Below, in pieces: positions 1 through 8,381 of a stretch of 64,000 nucleotides of DNA. This DNA comes from Alteromonas sp. M12. Lineage in GTDB: Bacteria > Pseudomonadota > Gammaproteobacteria > Enterobacterales > Alteromonadaceae. Under the pieces are notes generated by a model. That model did not search any database, was not told the origin of the DNA, and saw only the letters and a list, made by a program, of their open reading frames with translations. Position 1 is the first letter of the stretch; every line of letters starts with the position of its first letter. The stretch spans positions 4,948,783 to 5,012,782 of the forward strand of contig NZ_CP144164.1 in assembly GCF_037478005.1 (NCBI RefSeq), in the 5' to 3' direction. The translations under genes were made by a program, and so were the position numbers.

Positions 1-938
1 TGTTCGCCCACTGGCACATTTCCTGGTTTCACCAATCCCATCCAAACATCGTACGATGCACTAAAGCTAGGAATAACCGCTTCAGCCTGATCCCAAGCTT
101 TATCGTTTCCCCAAATAACACCAGTTCCTCTAGGACCAAAAATCCATTTATGCGTACCAGCAATGAAAAAATCACAGCCAAGTTCGCTCACATCTTGATT
201 TTCAATCCCAAATCCATGAACTCCGTCCACACAAAATAAGATTTGTTGAGCTGACTTACGCGTTTTATTAATTCGAGCAATCTCATCGGCCATTTCTCGT
301 ATAGGGAGTTTAACGCCGGTCGACGAATGAACCCATGTGGCGGCAAAAACTCGGGTGTTAACATTTATTGCTTCTTTTAAGCGGGCAACAACTTCCTTAA
401 CATTCACTTTTGCTGGATTATCATAAAGAGCAATACGCTGGATTTTAATACCGCTTCGATTCGCCCTATGAACCAATGACATATCCGTTGAATAATGATC
501 ATGAACTGTTTGCAAAATTTCTTCACCGGCTTGTAACTTTAATCCACTGTAAACCATGGCAAGCCCCATAGTGGTACTGTCGGTTAGGGCGATATTCTCC
601 CCTTTACCGCCCATATATTGAGCCGCACTATTTGAAATTTCACTATCGATAGTTAGGAAGTTTTCGTGCCAGTAATCAGAAGGGTTTTCATCAAAAGATC
701 GTCGATGTTTTTCGATAGCATCAGCTACAGGCTTTGGGTGCGAAGCCAACAAAAAAGTCGATAACTGTATGTAGTCGTGAGTCAGTGGAAACAATTTTCG
801 CAATGCACGCCAATCACCGGTTCGAACTGTTGAAACACCCATATCAGTGCTTGAAGAATGTGCTAGCACAGCTCCAGGGGCCAACATACTCGCTCCAATC
901 CCAAAACCTAAACTATTCAAAAATTCCCGTCGTTGCAT
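1..938 (-). CDS. Aminotransferase class V-fold PLP enzyme, Tat-exported (C-terminus beyond window)
   Basis: The reading frame is open to the left edge, so the C-terminus is missing. The ATG at 938 follows a strong Shine-Dalgarno (AAGGAGATAGAG). The N-terminus MQRREFLNSLGFGIGASMLA is a twin-arginine signal, so a folded cofactor enzyme is probably exported. The body resembles the cysteine desulfurase / isopenicillin-N-epimerase-like class V family: DSTTMGLAMVYSGL for phosphate binding, VDGVHGFG with the cofactor-binding Asp, and GTHKWIFGPRGTG carrying the presumed Schiff-base lysine. The substrate cannot be told. It lies just outside the distal end of the integron and is probably ordinary chromosome. 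Confidence 0.85.
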   Translation of the reverse strand, partial: MQRREFLNSLGFGIGASMLAPGAVLAHSSSTDMGVSTVRTGDWRALRKLFPLTHDYIQLSTFLLASHPKPVADAIEKHRRSFDENPSDYWHENFLTIDSEISNSAAQYMGGKGENIALTDSTTMGLAMVYSGLKLQAGEEILQTVHDHYSTDMSLVHRANRSGIKIQRIALYDNPAKVNVKEVVARLKEAINVNTRVFAATWVHSSTGVKLPIREMADEIARINKTRKSAQQILFCVDGVHGFGIENQDVSELGCDFFIAGTHKWIFGPRGTGVIWGNDKAWDQAEAVIPSFSASYDVWMGLVKPGNVPVGE

Positions 939-1481
939 CTCTATCTCCTTTTTTATTTAGATAATATTTTCGATCCTGAATTTAAATAAACGAAAGCAAC
1001 TAGTTGGGTTAAGTGCAATGACAACTAATATCGTTAAAAATCTCATATTAAGGGAAATTAAGTATAGTCCATTTTTGACATAGCGACTTTAATGGGTAAC
1101 ACAGTGAAAACAGGTGCATTAACCCTTTGCTGATATGCAAGAGTGACGTATTACTTTATCGATTTATTGGCAGTTTGAAGCATCAAAATTGCGTCAATGC
1201 CCCAACCTCAAGTAACTATTAAGAAGTGTCTATTAAGACACCCAAAATAAAGTGCCTAATGCCGATTAAGACATCCAAACTATTAAGCCCCTTTAATCCA
1301 AACCAATTCAGAGCGAAAAAGTGATGTGAATATGGCGCTTTTGGGCTTTGATAAGAAAGTGGGGGGAAGTTTGGAATTGTTGTGGCTTTATGTAGCTATA
1401 TCTCTGATTTAATTCATATTACAGACAGCAAGAATCGTCCATCGAGTAGGAGGATTAAAACAAATTTGGCTGCTAAATTGT
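939..1481. other. Intergenic stretch, no gene seen
   Basis: No convincing reading frame was found on either strand. The part from about 1220 to 1295 carries short copies of the GACACCC/GACATCC repeat (reverse of GGGTGTC), including a perfect small hairpin at 1226-1241. The rest is A+T-rich. It probably holds the downstream flank of the transposase gene and the promoter of the aminotransferase. Confidence 0.5.
1226..1241. repeat. REP-like hairpin flanking the RAYT gene
   Basis: GTGTCT-ATTA-AGACAC is a perfect 6-bp stem followed directly by CC, giving the GACACCC repeat core. A second variant (GACATCC) follows near 1273. A GGATGTC copy lies on the other side of the transposase gene at 2532-2544, so the gene is bracketed by inverted copies. 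Confidence 0.5.
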
Positions 1482-2465
1482 TTAGGCTTGTTGTAATAAT
1501 GCTTTGGCCTTTGTTATCCCTCGTATTCGTTGATGGCCGGTATGTTGTTTAAATTGTTGCATCATATGCTCACTGCCTACCGCTGTATGAAAGTGCTGTT
1601 CAAACTCTGTGGTAAGCGTTATCCATTGCTCTGAATTAAGGCCAAGGCGTTCTAAAATAGGGCTATGCTGGTGTTCGATGTAACCGGCTTTATCTTCTCG
1701 AATACTTCTGCCTGTGCAATCGACTAATTTACAGTAATCTATGAGAGAGAAGGCAATGCCTCTAGGCATACCTTGTCTATGGTTACCCACAAACCCCATC
1801 AAGTTTTTGGGTTGCTCTCCTTTAATACAGGCCTGGATACGCTTTTGGATACTGGTGTGTTTTGAGGTTTCTGGCGTTTTTTTTTCGATTTTGGCTCGAA
1901 TTGGATTTAAATCCACGTAGGCCATGCAAGCTAGCACGGCCGACTCATCTAATAATGCTTGAGATTTAAACCGTCCCTCCCAAAATCGACCTGTGCAGTC
2001 ATCTTCTTTATTCGCCTCGCGGGCTATGTATTCATTCAGACTGCGCATGAACCAACTAATGTCGTACAAACGTTGACGATAAATATTAATCGTTTCATTC
2101 AATGTGATTTGCTCACTTTGACTCAGTGATTCGTCACGCAAAAATCGTTGGGTAAGTAATGTGCCTTTATGTAATTGATGCCAACGATAAGCCACTTCTT
2201 TTAACGACCAGTTATCGGCTGCTTCTTTATCAACACAGACTACAATATGTGTGTGATTACTCATGACAGCATAAGCACACACATCAATAGCAAAAACAGC
2301 ACTCAAATTGAGTAAACGTTGCTCGACCCAGCCTCGCCTATGTTCATAACTTTGCCCCGTAAATTCATCTTCACCGCACAAAAACGAGCGACGAACACAA
2401 CGGGAGACGCAATGGTAATAGGGCGTATCAATAAGACTAATTTGAGATTTTCGTGACTGAGGCAT
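1482..2465 (-). CDS. REP-associated tyrosine transposase (RAYT, Y1_Tnp family)
   Basis: 327-residue protein of the IS200-like Y1 transposase superfamily, RAYT branch. The HUH-type metal motif is seen as SNHTHIVV (about residues 69-76), and the catalytic tyrosine region is CMAYVDLNPIRAKI (about 184-197). The extra C-terminal region of about 100 residues is usual for RAYTs of marine gammaproteobacteria. RAYTs are single-copy, normally non-mobile enzymes thought to act on REP palindromes. Here the gene is bracketed by, and the neighbouring region contains, copies of a GGGTGTC-type repeat that may be its substrate (inference). It sits at the distal end of the integron array and has no terminal repeats of an ordinary IS. 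Confidence 0.85.
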   Translation of the reverse strand: MPQSRKSQISLIDTPYYHCVSRCVRRSFLCGEDEFTGQSYEHRRGWVEQRLLNLSAVFAIDVCAYAVMSNHTHIVVCVDKEAADNWSLKEVAYRWHQLHKGTLLTQRFLRDESLSQSEQITLNETINIYRQRLYDISWFMRSLNEYIAREANKEDDCTGRFWEGRFKSQALLDESAVLACMAYVDLNPIRAKIEKKTPETSKHTSIQKRIQACIKGEQPKNLMGFVGNHRQGMPRGIAFSLIDYCKLVDCTGRSIREDKAGYIEHQHSPILERLGLNSEQWITLTTEFEQHFHTAVGSEHMMQQFKQHTGHQRIRGITKAKALLQQA

Positions 2466-2531
2466 AACTAACCATCCATGGTTGTTGAGTAACTGTAAGC
2501 CTAGAACATCTAGAAAAAATTACCAAATAAT

Positions 2532-2544
2532 CATGGATGTCATG
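2532..2544. repeat. GGATGTC repeat copy upstream of the RAYT gene
   Basis: CATGGATGTCATG matches the dispersed CATGGGTGTC(T) element. It directly abuts the last half attC of the array (GTTAACC at 2553-2559), suggesting that the RAYT segment interrupted or replaced that attC. Confidence 0.4.
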
Positions 2545-2553
2545 TTAATTTTG

Positions 2554-2832
2554 TTAACCACATTTAATTTTCTTTTCGCCAATATGATAAACGTTATTAA
2601 CGAGGACATATGTACCTGAAATAATTGCTGATGTTGGAATAGATAGTATTGCAAATATTTCATCATTCCATTGGTAAAAGCTAGTATCACCATCAGTCAA
2701 GTTCACTAATTTTAATATTTTTCTATCTGTTGATAGCGCACATTGATACTTTTCTGAATGGTCTATTTCAGGCAAAACTACACAACTGGTTAGAATAAGA
2801 GCAAGAAATAACATGAATATTTTGTTTAGCAT
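2554..2832 (-). CDS. Small lipoprotein, last cassette of the array
   Basis: I place the start at the ATG at 2832, giving MLNKIFMLFLALILTSC, a lipoprotein signal with lipobox LTSC. A longer frame would run back through the attC. The mature part is about 75 residues with a short C-terminal motif HIGEKKIKCG; I do not recognise a family. The stop codon lies in the GTTAACC core at 2553-2559, as expected of a cassette gene, but the rest of this attC is missing and is replaced by the GGATGTC repeat. Confidence 0.7.
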   Translation of the reverse strand: MLNKIFMLFLALILTSCVVLPEIDHSEKYQCALSTDRKILKLVNLTDGDTSFYQWNDEIFAILSIPTSAIISGTYVLVNNVYHIGEKKIKCG

Positions 2833-2874
2833 CAAATTCTCATTTTTATAAAAATCATTAAGTAACTTCTTGTT

Positions 2875-2935
2875 TGCTAACGCCAACTTAAGCGCCCGCT
2901 AACAGCTCTTGTGGAATATCCGTCCCAAGTTAATC
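2875..2935 (-). repeat. attC site
   Basis: Cores TGCTAAC and GTTAATC, 61 bp, with a short inner stem (AACTTAAGCG... / ...CCAAGTTAA). It belongs to the DJ-1-like cassette. A GGGTGTC repeat pair lies between the site and the gene's stop. Confidence 0.7.
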
Positions 2936-2973
2936 TGAAAGAATCTGCAGCCTGAGTTGTTCCCCTAAACAAT

Positions 2974-3004
2974 CATGGGTGTCTTGATAATTCCATGGGT
3001 GTCT
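2974..3004. repeat. Two tandem CATGGGTGTCT repeats
   Basis: Two copies of CATGGGTGTCT spaced 19 bp apart. The second supplies the last bases and stop codon of the adjacent DJ-1-like gene, so the repeat inserted into, or was copied to, the gene's end inside the cassette. Confidence 0.6.
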
Positions 3005-3602
3005 AAATAATTTTACGCCAGTCAAATTCCATTTGCCTCGCTGTTTTCTCTGCCAAATCTAAACTAGCAAGTTTTGAAACTAAGTGAAGGGTCATATCAA
3101 TGCCAGCGGAAATACCACCAGATGTTACCACCTTGCCTTCATCTACCCACCGTTGATTTTCGATAACGGTTAGGTCTGAATATGAGCTCCGAAGATCTTC
3201 AATATCTTCCCAGTGAGTGGTTACTTTGAGATTGGATAACAATCCGGCCTCCGCAAGAATAAAGGCTCCGGTACAAACAGACGCTACCGTTTTGGCGCTC
3301 TTTGACGTAGTAGAAACCCAATCAATAACCTTCGATTTTAGCAACTCTTGGGTGTGAATGCCGCCAACAACTATCAGTACGTCAATTTCAGGATGATGGC
3401 TAAAACAATAATGCGGATTAACCTTAAATCCGCCTCTAGCCTTAACAGTGCGACTTTCCTCGGCTACTAAAAACACGTTAAACAACCCTGCTGGATTAGA
3501 TAACCTGTTGGCAGTTGAAAACACTTCAAAAGGACCAGAAAAATCTAGTACTTCAGCATCATCGTAAATGTAGATTCCAACATTCAATGCATAATCCCCC
3601 AT
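3003..3602 (-). CDS. DJ-1/PfpI-family (class I glutamine amidotransferase-like) protein
   Basis: 199 residues, one DJ-1/PfpI domain throughout: DFSGPFEVFSTANRL near the N-terminus, IVVGGIHT in the middle, the nucleophile elbow VCTGAFILAEAGLL with the conserved cysteine, then TTHWEDIEDL and SGGISAGIDM. This pattern matches the branch that includes isonitrile hydratase and AraC-linked DJ-1 proteins, but here the domain stands alone, so the substrate is open. An alternative TTG start at 3587 has a better-placed GGGGGA Shine-Dalgarno. The cassette ends in the attC at 2875-2935. Confidence 0.85.
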   Translation of the reverse strand: MGDYALNVGIYIYDDAEVLDFSGPFEVFSTANRLSNPAGLFNVFLVAEESRTVKARGGFKVNPHYCFSHHPEIDVLIVVGGIHTQELLKSKVIDWVSTTSKSAKTVASVCTGAFILAEAGLLSNLKVTTHWEDIEDLRSSYSDLTVIENQRWVDEGKVVTSGGISAGIDMTLHLVSKLASLDLAEKTARQMEFDWRKII

Positions 3603-3604
3603 GA

Positions 3605-3700
3605 CTCATTGCCGCCGCTTAAATTGTGTAGAAAGCTCGCTCTGGCTTTTGTTCCGCAAAAAACATGACTACTTTAGAATCAAGTTTAAAGCGCTTGTAT
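3605..3700 (-). repeat. Degenerate attC-like site
   Basis: The outer cores are poor, but inner arms CGCTTAAA and TTTAAAGCG pair and the element occupies the gap between two consecutive cassette genes. I infer a decayed attC. Confidence 0.35.
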
Positions 3701-3704
3701 GGAT

Positions 3705-4157
3705 TTATAGTTTTTTGTAGTAAACGTCAATTTTGTGTTCAATCGCTTTAAAGTCACTGTCTAACTTACGAAAACATACTTCTCTGGTTTCTTTTTCTTC
3801 GTAGTCTTTGCCTGAAACTTTTGTTGTTGTGAGCGTACTAGAAGTCGCGCAGAACCCCGTATTATCAATTAGACGAATACTGGTATTCTCAAATGTAGAG
3901 CGAGGAGTAGAATTCGGTTTATTCATTTTTTTCATCAACCCAATCATCTGCTTTCCTGTAACTTTACGACTGTCTTTACCCATACCCGGAATATGCATAG
4001 TTTGAACAATTTCATATTGCTCAGTTAGCCAATCAGAATATTTCTCAGCATCATTGCTCATAAAATCTGACTCAAACGCAAAATAAATAGATTTGAGTTC
4101 ATCATTTGCTAGAGCGTTACAACTTACGATAATTAGCAAGGTTATTAAATACTTCAA
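3705..4157 (-). CDS. Exported protein of unknown function (cassette gene)
   Basis: 150 residues. The start is a TTG, preceded by AAGGAG six bases upstream. The N-terminus MKYLITLLIIVSCNALA is a signal peptide with a likely signal peptidase I site after ALA. The mature chain has two cysteines (GFCATSS, REVCFRK) that could form a disulfide, and ends in a basic/aromatic tail (VYYKKL). The size and the opening FAFESDFMSNDAEKYSDWLTEQYE are reminiscent of NTF2-like folds, but I cannot assign it. It lies between degenerate attC elements. Confidence 0.75.
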   Translation of the reverse strand: MKYLITLLIIVSCNALANDELKSIYFAFESDFMSNDAEKYSDWLTEQYEIVQTMHIPGMGKDSRKVTGKQMIGLMKKMNKPNSTPRSTFENTSIRLIDNTGFCATSSTLTTTKVSGKDYEEKETREVCFRKLDSDFKAIEHKIDVYYKKL

Positions 4158-4185
4158 TCTTTACTCCTTTAAAACTAGTGCCTTA

Positions 4186-4223
4186 CACTAACCGTTCATC
4201 AAATGTTTGGCGAATTGTTAGTC
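4186..4223 (-). repeat. Truncated attC
   Basis: Cores CACTAAC and GTTAGTC are only 38 bp apart, too short for a full attC. It lies between the exported-protein cassette and the efflux operon. Confidence 0.45.
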
Positions 4224-4237
4224 CGAATACATACAGT

Positions 4238-4305
4238 TAATAAGTGACATTGTGAAGCGCAATTGCGGTTTGCAATTCAAATATATAATTTATTTCAACT
4301 TATTA
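4238..4305. repeat. Inverted repeat next to the efflux operon end
   Basis: TAATAAGT (4238-4245) and ACTTATTA (4298-4305) form a perfect 8-bp stem around a loop holding GCAATTGC. It abuts the stop of the ABC ATPase gene at 4308. It may be a terminator-like structure or the boundary of the acquired operon. Confidence 0.35.
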
Positions 4306-4307
4306 GC

Positions 4308-5033
4308 TCAAACACGGCCACCGGTGTCACTAGCGATTCTGCCGTCTTCGAGGGTTATTATGCGGTCGCATTGAGCAGACAGTTTCGCATCATGTGTTAC
4401 CAAAAGCACCGCGCAGCCAAATTTCTGATTGAACATGCGAAATAAGGCGAAGACCTCGTCTGCGCTTTTGCTGTCGAGATTCCCAGTGGGTTCGTCTGCC
4501 AGTAACAGGGCAGGTTGGGTCACCAGTGCCCTCGCTACAGCTACGCGCTGTTGCTGACCGCCAGATAGCTGATCAGGTTTGCGTTCGGCGTAAGCGGCTA
4601 GGCCCACTTCGTTAAGAAGACTATGACCCAGCTCGCGCTGTTCGGCGTTCGGCTTTCCATGGGTGACCATCAGCGGCATGAGGACGTTCTCGAGCGCCGT
4701 GAAAGCCTGAATGAGATGGTGGAACTGAAATACAAATCCGATCCTGCTGCTGCGCAAAGCTGTACGACGACTGTCATCACTGGTGCGGGTAGCTTCGCCC
4801 AACACCTCGATTTCTCCAGCGGTTGGCGTGTCAAGTAATCCAATCAGGTTGAGCAAGGTACTTTTACCTGAACCGGATGTTCCAATCAGCGCGGCGAAGT
4901 CGCTGCGCTGAAGACTAAGGTCAAGCCGATGCAACACTTCTACCTCAGTCGGCAAACCTAAGTTGTAACTCTTCCTCAACCCTTTTAGACGCAACACCTC
5001 TTGGCGCTGATTAAAGGTGCCGACGTCAGACAT
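4308..5033 (-). CDS. ABC transporter ATP-binding protein, MacB/LolD type
   Basis: 241 residues from the ATG at 5033, which overlaps the permease stop. Walker A GTSGSGKST, Q-loop FQFHHL, signature LSGGQQQRVAVARAL, Walker B LLLADEPTGNLD and the H-loop VTHD are all present. The LADEPTGNLD form is characteristic of the MacB/LolD/FtsE group, which drives mechanotransmission rather than substrate passage through the membrane. It is the last gene of a coupled operon with an FtsX-type permease and a HlyD-type adaptor. The operon is clearly richer in G+C than the neighbouring cassettes. Confidence 0.9.
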   Translation of the reverse strand: MSDVGTFNQRQEVLRLKGLRKSYNLGLPTEVEVLHRLDLSLQRSDFAALIGTSGSGKSTLLNLIGLLDTPTAGEIEVLGEATRTSDDSRRTALRSSRIGFVFQFHHLIQAFTALENVLMPLMVTHGKPNAEQRELGHSLLNEVGLAAYAERKPDQLSGGQQQRVAVARALVTQPALLLADEPTGNLDSKSADEVFALFRMFNQKFGCAVLLVTHDAKLSAQCDRIITLEDGRIASDTGGRV

Positions 5034-6243
5034 GACGAATAGCCTCCACCGGATCGAGGTGCGCGGCACGGTGCGCCGGAATGGAGGCTGAAATGACTCC
5101 GGTTAAGGTTGCCAGCATGCTCGCGGCCACCAGCAGGTTGAGATCGACCGGAATGAAAAACAATCGCGGCCCGAACGTGTTAAAAATCCAGACCAGCAGA
5201 TAACCGCTAATGCCGCCCAGTAGTGAGCCAAACAGCCCGAACAGTGCGCCCTGAATAAGGAACACAAGCAACATTTGTGTACGTGTGATACCAATGGCGC
5301 GCAAGATGCCAATCTCGCGAGTACGCTGAACAACGCTTACCGAGAGCACGCTAGCAATTCCCAGCGCCACGCTCAACGCCACAAACATACTGATCATATT
5401 TGTCGACAAGCTTTGACTCTGCAGTGCATTCAGCAACTGCGCATTGGTCTCCATCCAGCTTTCAACTTTCTGACCGGTCAGTCGGCTTATGCGCGTCGCC
5501 GTAATGTCTGCACGAAAAATATCGGTGACAGTCATATCGATTACGGTTGCCGCTCCGGGCAGATTTAGCAGCGACTGCGCCTGACTCATATCTAGGTAAA
5601 CATAGCGCGCATCGAGCTCACGAACACCCAACTCAAAAATCCCGGCAATACTCAACACGCTGTCGCCGCCTTGCCCAGTCTGCAACCTTAACTTGTCGCC
5701 GGCACTAACACCTAGTTCGATGGCCAGTTGCTTGCCAATCACTGTTTTGCCAGCGCCTACTTCGAAAACCCCTTCAATAATGTCTTCGCTGATGGGTAGA
5801 ATCCGCTGGTAGCGCTCGCTGTCTATGCCGACCAGTGCCACCGATTCAAGGGCTTCACCGCGACGAGCAAATGCTGGCCCGGAAATAATCGGTGATACCG
5901 CCGTCACCTCTGGCAATGTGTCCAATACATCACGCAACTGCAACCAGTTATTTATTGAGCGCAGTCGTTGCGCTCGCTTGCTTTCCAATACTAGCTGTAC
6001 GCTGTCATCAGCATCAGCTAGCGACAGAATGTGGTTTACCTCATCAGGAGCCGACAATCTGATATGCGACTGTGTACCCAAGGTGCGATCAATGATGTTG
6101 TCTTGCAACCCGGTGATCAGTGCGTTGATAAACACGATAACCGCAACGCCAACCCCAATGCCGATAAGAATTAAAGCACTTTGTGAACGACCTTCTCGCA
6201 AAAACCTAATAGCGATTGTCGATTCGGTCCATATGCCTGTCAT
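5026..6243 (-). CDS. ABC transporter permease, MacB/FtsX family
   Basis: 405 residues. An N-terminal membrane helix (about 20-40, ALILIGIGVGVAVIVFINAL) is followed by a periplasmic MacB_PCD-like domain (about 45-270), then three helices of the FtsX domain (about 280-390) that include VQRTREIGILRAIGIT, the conserved coupling segment. The C-terminus HRAAHLDPVEAIRHV is typical of the family. It overlaps both neighbours (ATGA-type junction with the adaptor gene), so the three proteins are probably made together as an efflux or lipoprotein-handling complex. Confidence 0.9.
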   Translation of the reverse strand: MTGIWTESTIAIRFLREGRSQSALILIGIGVGVAVIVFINALITGLQDNIIDRTLGTQSHIRLSAPDEVNHILSLADADDSVQLVLESKRAQRLRSINNWLQLRDVLDTLPEVTAVSPIISGPAFARRGEALESVALVGIDSERYQRILPISEDIIEGVFEVGAGKTVIGKQLAIELGVSAGDKLRLQTGQGGDSVLSIAGIFELGVRELDARYVYLDMSQAQSLLNLPGAATVIDMTVTDIFRADITATRISRLTGQKVESWMETNAQLLNALQSQSLSTNMISMFVALSVALGIASVLSVSVVQRTREIGILRAIGITRTQMLLVFLIQGALFGLFGSLLGGISGYLLVWIFNTFGPRLFFIPVDLNLLVAASMLATLTGVISASIPAHRAAHLDPVEAIRHV

Positions 6244-7475
6244 TCGAACTTAACCGGTGTTTCGCGAGCGGTAGATGCATCGGTTTCCTTGGTAAGCGGC
6301 ATTACATCATCTTCACGAGCACGCACCCGACTGCCATCCACCAGCGACGGGTCTATGTTTGCAACAATCAGATCGTCGTTTGCCAATCCACTGGTAATCT
6401 CGGTTCGCCCCATTCCGCGCAAACCAAGCGTCACTTTTGCGCGTTGCAAGCGACCGTTTGTGACTTTCCAAACGTATGCCGAACTGCCATTAATGTCATC
6501 AAGCACATCGTTAGGCACGACGAGGGCGCTCTCGCGACGGCCGGTTTCAATATTGGCTGTGACAGTCATGTCTTGACGCAGAAAGTCAGGAATCGCTGCC
6601 AATTGTAAACGGATATCAACACTGCCACGCTGTGGATCCACCGCTGGCGAGATAAAACTCAAGGTAGCCGCAAACGGACTATCCGGATAGGCATCCGTTA
6701 CACACAGGGCAGGTTGTCCCAGACGCAAAGCCGAAAGATTCCTTTCATCCACCGGCACCAGCAGTTCGGTTTGGCCAGCACGGGCAATCTCAAACAGCAC
6801 GCGACCCGGCTGCACTACGTCGCCAGGTTCAGCATTACGAGTTAACACAGTACCGCTCACTTGGGCACGCACTATTGTTTTTTCCAGTGCTGCGCGTGCA
6901 GCCGCTAGGCGCTCGGCAGCAGCAACATCGCTAGGATAACCAGCAGTCAGCATTTCTGCAGCAAGCTTGGCTTGTTCAAGTGCTGCACGTGCCTCAGTTT
7001 CCTGTTCAACCGCCTGTTCAACGGCTTCATGGGCAATTAGCTTACGCTCTAGCAAATCCCTTCGACGCTGCGCTTCGCGCCTGAACTGCTCGTACCGCGC
7101 CTCAGCCCGTTTCAAAGTGACATCGGCCTGTGGTTTACTCGATTCACGCAGTTCAGCAAGGGCGGCTTTTGCTTCACCGACGCGAGCAAGTTGTTCATTG
7201 TCTTGTAACACCGCCAGTACGTCGCCAGCTAGGACCTCGTCACCTTCACGAACAAAACGCTCAGCGATCACGCCTGAGATTTGTGCCCCCACTTGCGCCC
7301 GCGATCCCGACGTAACCCGCCCGGTAGCAACGACAGTCTGCACCAATGGCTGACTTTGGATACGATATACAGCCAACTCAGGCCCCTGTAGTTTGTGCAC
7401 CATCATCCATGCGCCCAACACAACGATGACAACAAGCAAAATGAGGTAAGCAGTTCGCCTGCCTGTAAGCTTCAT
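6240..7475 (-). CDS. Periplasmic adaptor (HlyD/MacA-type membrane fusion protein)
   Basis: 411 residues from the ATG at 7475. An N-terminal anchor (AYLILLVVIVVLGAWMMV) is followed by a biotinyl-lipoyl-like part (AQISGVIAERFVREGDEV), a long alpha-helical hairpin rich in Ala/Glu/Arg (about 95-205), the second lipoyl half (VRAQVSGTVLTRNAEPGDVV) and beta-barrel/membrane-proximal domains. It should link the inner-membrane ABC pair to an outer-membrane channel, which is not encoded here. The stop overlaps the permease start. Confidence 0.9.
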   Translation of the reverse strand: MKLTGRRTAYLILLVVIVVLGAWMMVHKLQGPELAVYRIQSQPLVQTVVATGRVTSGSRAQVGAQISGVIAERFVREGDEVLAGDVLAVLQDNEQLARVGEAKAALAELRESSKPQADVTLKRAEARYEQFRREAQRRRDLLERKLIAHEAVEQAVEQETEARAALEQAKLAAEMLTAGYPSDVAAAERLAAARAALEKTIVRAQVSGTVLTRNAEPGDVVQPGRVLFEIARAGQTELLVPVDERNLSALRLGQPALCVTDAYPDSPFAATLSFISPAVDPQRGSVDIRLQLAAIPDFLRQDMTVTANIETGRRESALVVPNDVLDDINGSSAYVWKVTNGRLQRAKVTLGLRGMGRTEITSGLANDDLIVANIDPSLVDGSRVRAREDDVMPLTKETDASTARETPVKFE

Positions 7476-7717
7476 TGTAATCTCTGAACCAAAAGCACAG
7501 AACAACACCCTTTACTGGTAGTCTGCTGAATACGGTACTGAAGGAAGCTAACTAGCCAAGCTAGCTCACCTTGAGCTCGGAGGGCCATCAATCGCCAAGC
7601 GTTCCATAAGGACAAAGATGAGAACAGGCCCCTTAGTTGGAGCACACTAGTTGATTGCTGGTGACCTAGCTTTGCTATCTCGGCAATAAACTGTTTTGTT
7701 GCGAATTTATCAGTCAT
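7472..7717 (-). CDS. Possible small leader gene of the efflux operon, unknown
   Basis: An 81-codon frame whose TGA overlaps the ATG of the adaptor gene (ATGA), the same coupling seen at the adaptor-permease junction. The product (MTDKFATKQFIAEIAKLGHQ...) is not recognised and has no signal peptide or membrane helix. No good Shine-Dalgarno is seen. It could be a translated leader, a relic of a longer gene or a chance frame. Confidence 0.35.
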   Translation of the reverse strand: MTDKFATKQFIAEIAKLGHQQSTSVLQLRGLFSSLSLWNAWRLMALRAQGELAWLVSFLQYRIQQTTSKGCCSVLLVQRLQ

Positions 7718-7790
7718 TCATATTCCGGTATTGGCGCCTAATCCCTTCTTAAATGGGGTAAAAAAGCTGTTTCTGTTTTTGGTGGCAATT

Positions 7791-8300
7791 TTAAACCGCT
7801 AGCGAGCTTGAAAGTTGCTGGTTTAGCACTTCAACAATTTTATCTATAGACGCATCACCATAACCTATTTCATGAAAAACAAGCTCTCCATTTTTGCCTA
7901 CGATAAATAAGTTAGGAATTGCTTCAACACCAAATTTCTTACCTATGGCACCTCGTTTATCATGAGTTAACGTTAAGTTTAGTGAAGAAAGTAACTTTTT
8001 AACCTTGTTATATTTTTTACGATCTTCCTTAAAATTAACGGCTATCACTTTGACTTTATCTATACCCACTTTATTTTGAATATTTTCTAAGATTGGAAGC
8101 TCCTTGATACAAGGTGAACACCAAGATGCCCAAAAAGATATAACCACAATTTTACCTTTATGATCCTTCAAGCTAACAATGTCACCATTGTTATCTTTAC
8201 CCAAAAAATCTGGTGGTATATCCCCCAACTCTAATACTGTTTTAGCATTAATATTTAGAGAAAAAACAACGATTAATAGTAAGATTATTCGACTGAACAT
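7791..8300 (-). CDS. Periplasmic thioredoxin-fold protein (TlpA/ResA-like)
   Basis: 169 residues from the ATG at 8300, which has AAGGGAG eight bases upstream. The signal peptide MFSRIILLLIVVFSLNINAK is followed by an AhpC/TSA-thioredoxin domain. The redox site is FWASWCSPC (WCxxC), the cis-proline is in VEAIPNLFIV, and the central insert typical of TlpA/ResA proteins is present. It should reduce disulfides of exported proteins or assist cytochrome maturation; the partner is unknown. It lies immediately downstream of an ORF-less cassette that could supply its promoter. Confidence 0.85.
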   Translation of the reverse strand: MFSRIILLLIVVFSLNINAKTVLELGDIPPDFLGKDNNGDIVSLKDHKGKIVVISFWASWCSPCIKELPILENIQNKVGIDKVKVIAVNFKEDRKKYNKVKKLLSSLNLTLTHDKRGAIGKKFGVEAIPNLFIVGKNGELVFHEIGYGDASIDKIVEVLNQQLSSSLAV

Positions 8301-8317
8301 TATTACGACTCCCTTCA

Positions 8318-8381
8318 AACTAACGTCCGAAATTACTGCATCAACTTGACTATCGAGGCCTTACTGTAACAAGCCATTAGT
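8318..8381 (-). repeat. attC site of ORF-less cassette copy 1
   Basis: Cores AACTAAC and CATTAGT, 64 bp. The second core is degenerate (CATTAGT for GTTRRRY), but its position is matched by AATTAGC in the second copy of this cassette at 18845-18851. Confidence 0.45.

Noticed and set aside
734..964. Small plus-strand gene
   Set aside because: It is antisense to the aminotransferase gene, which is continuous over the region and has a signal peptide and conserved motifs.
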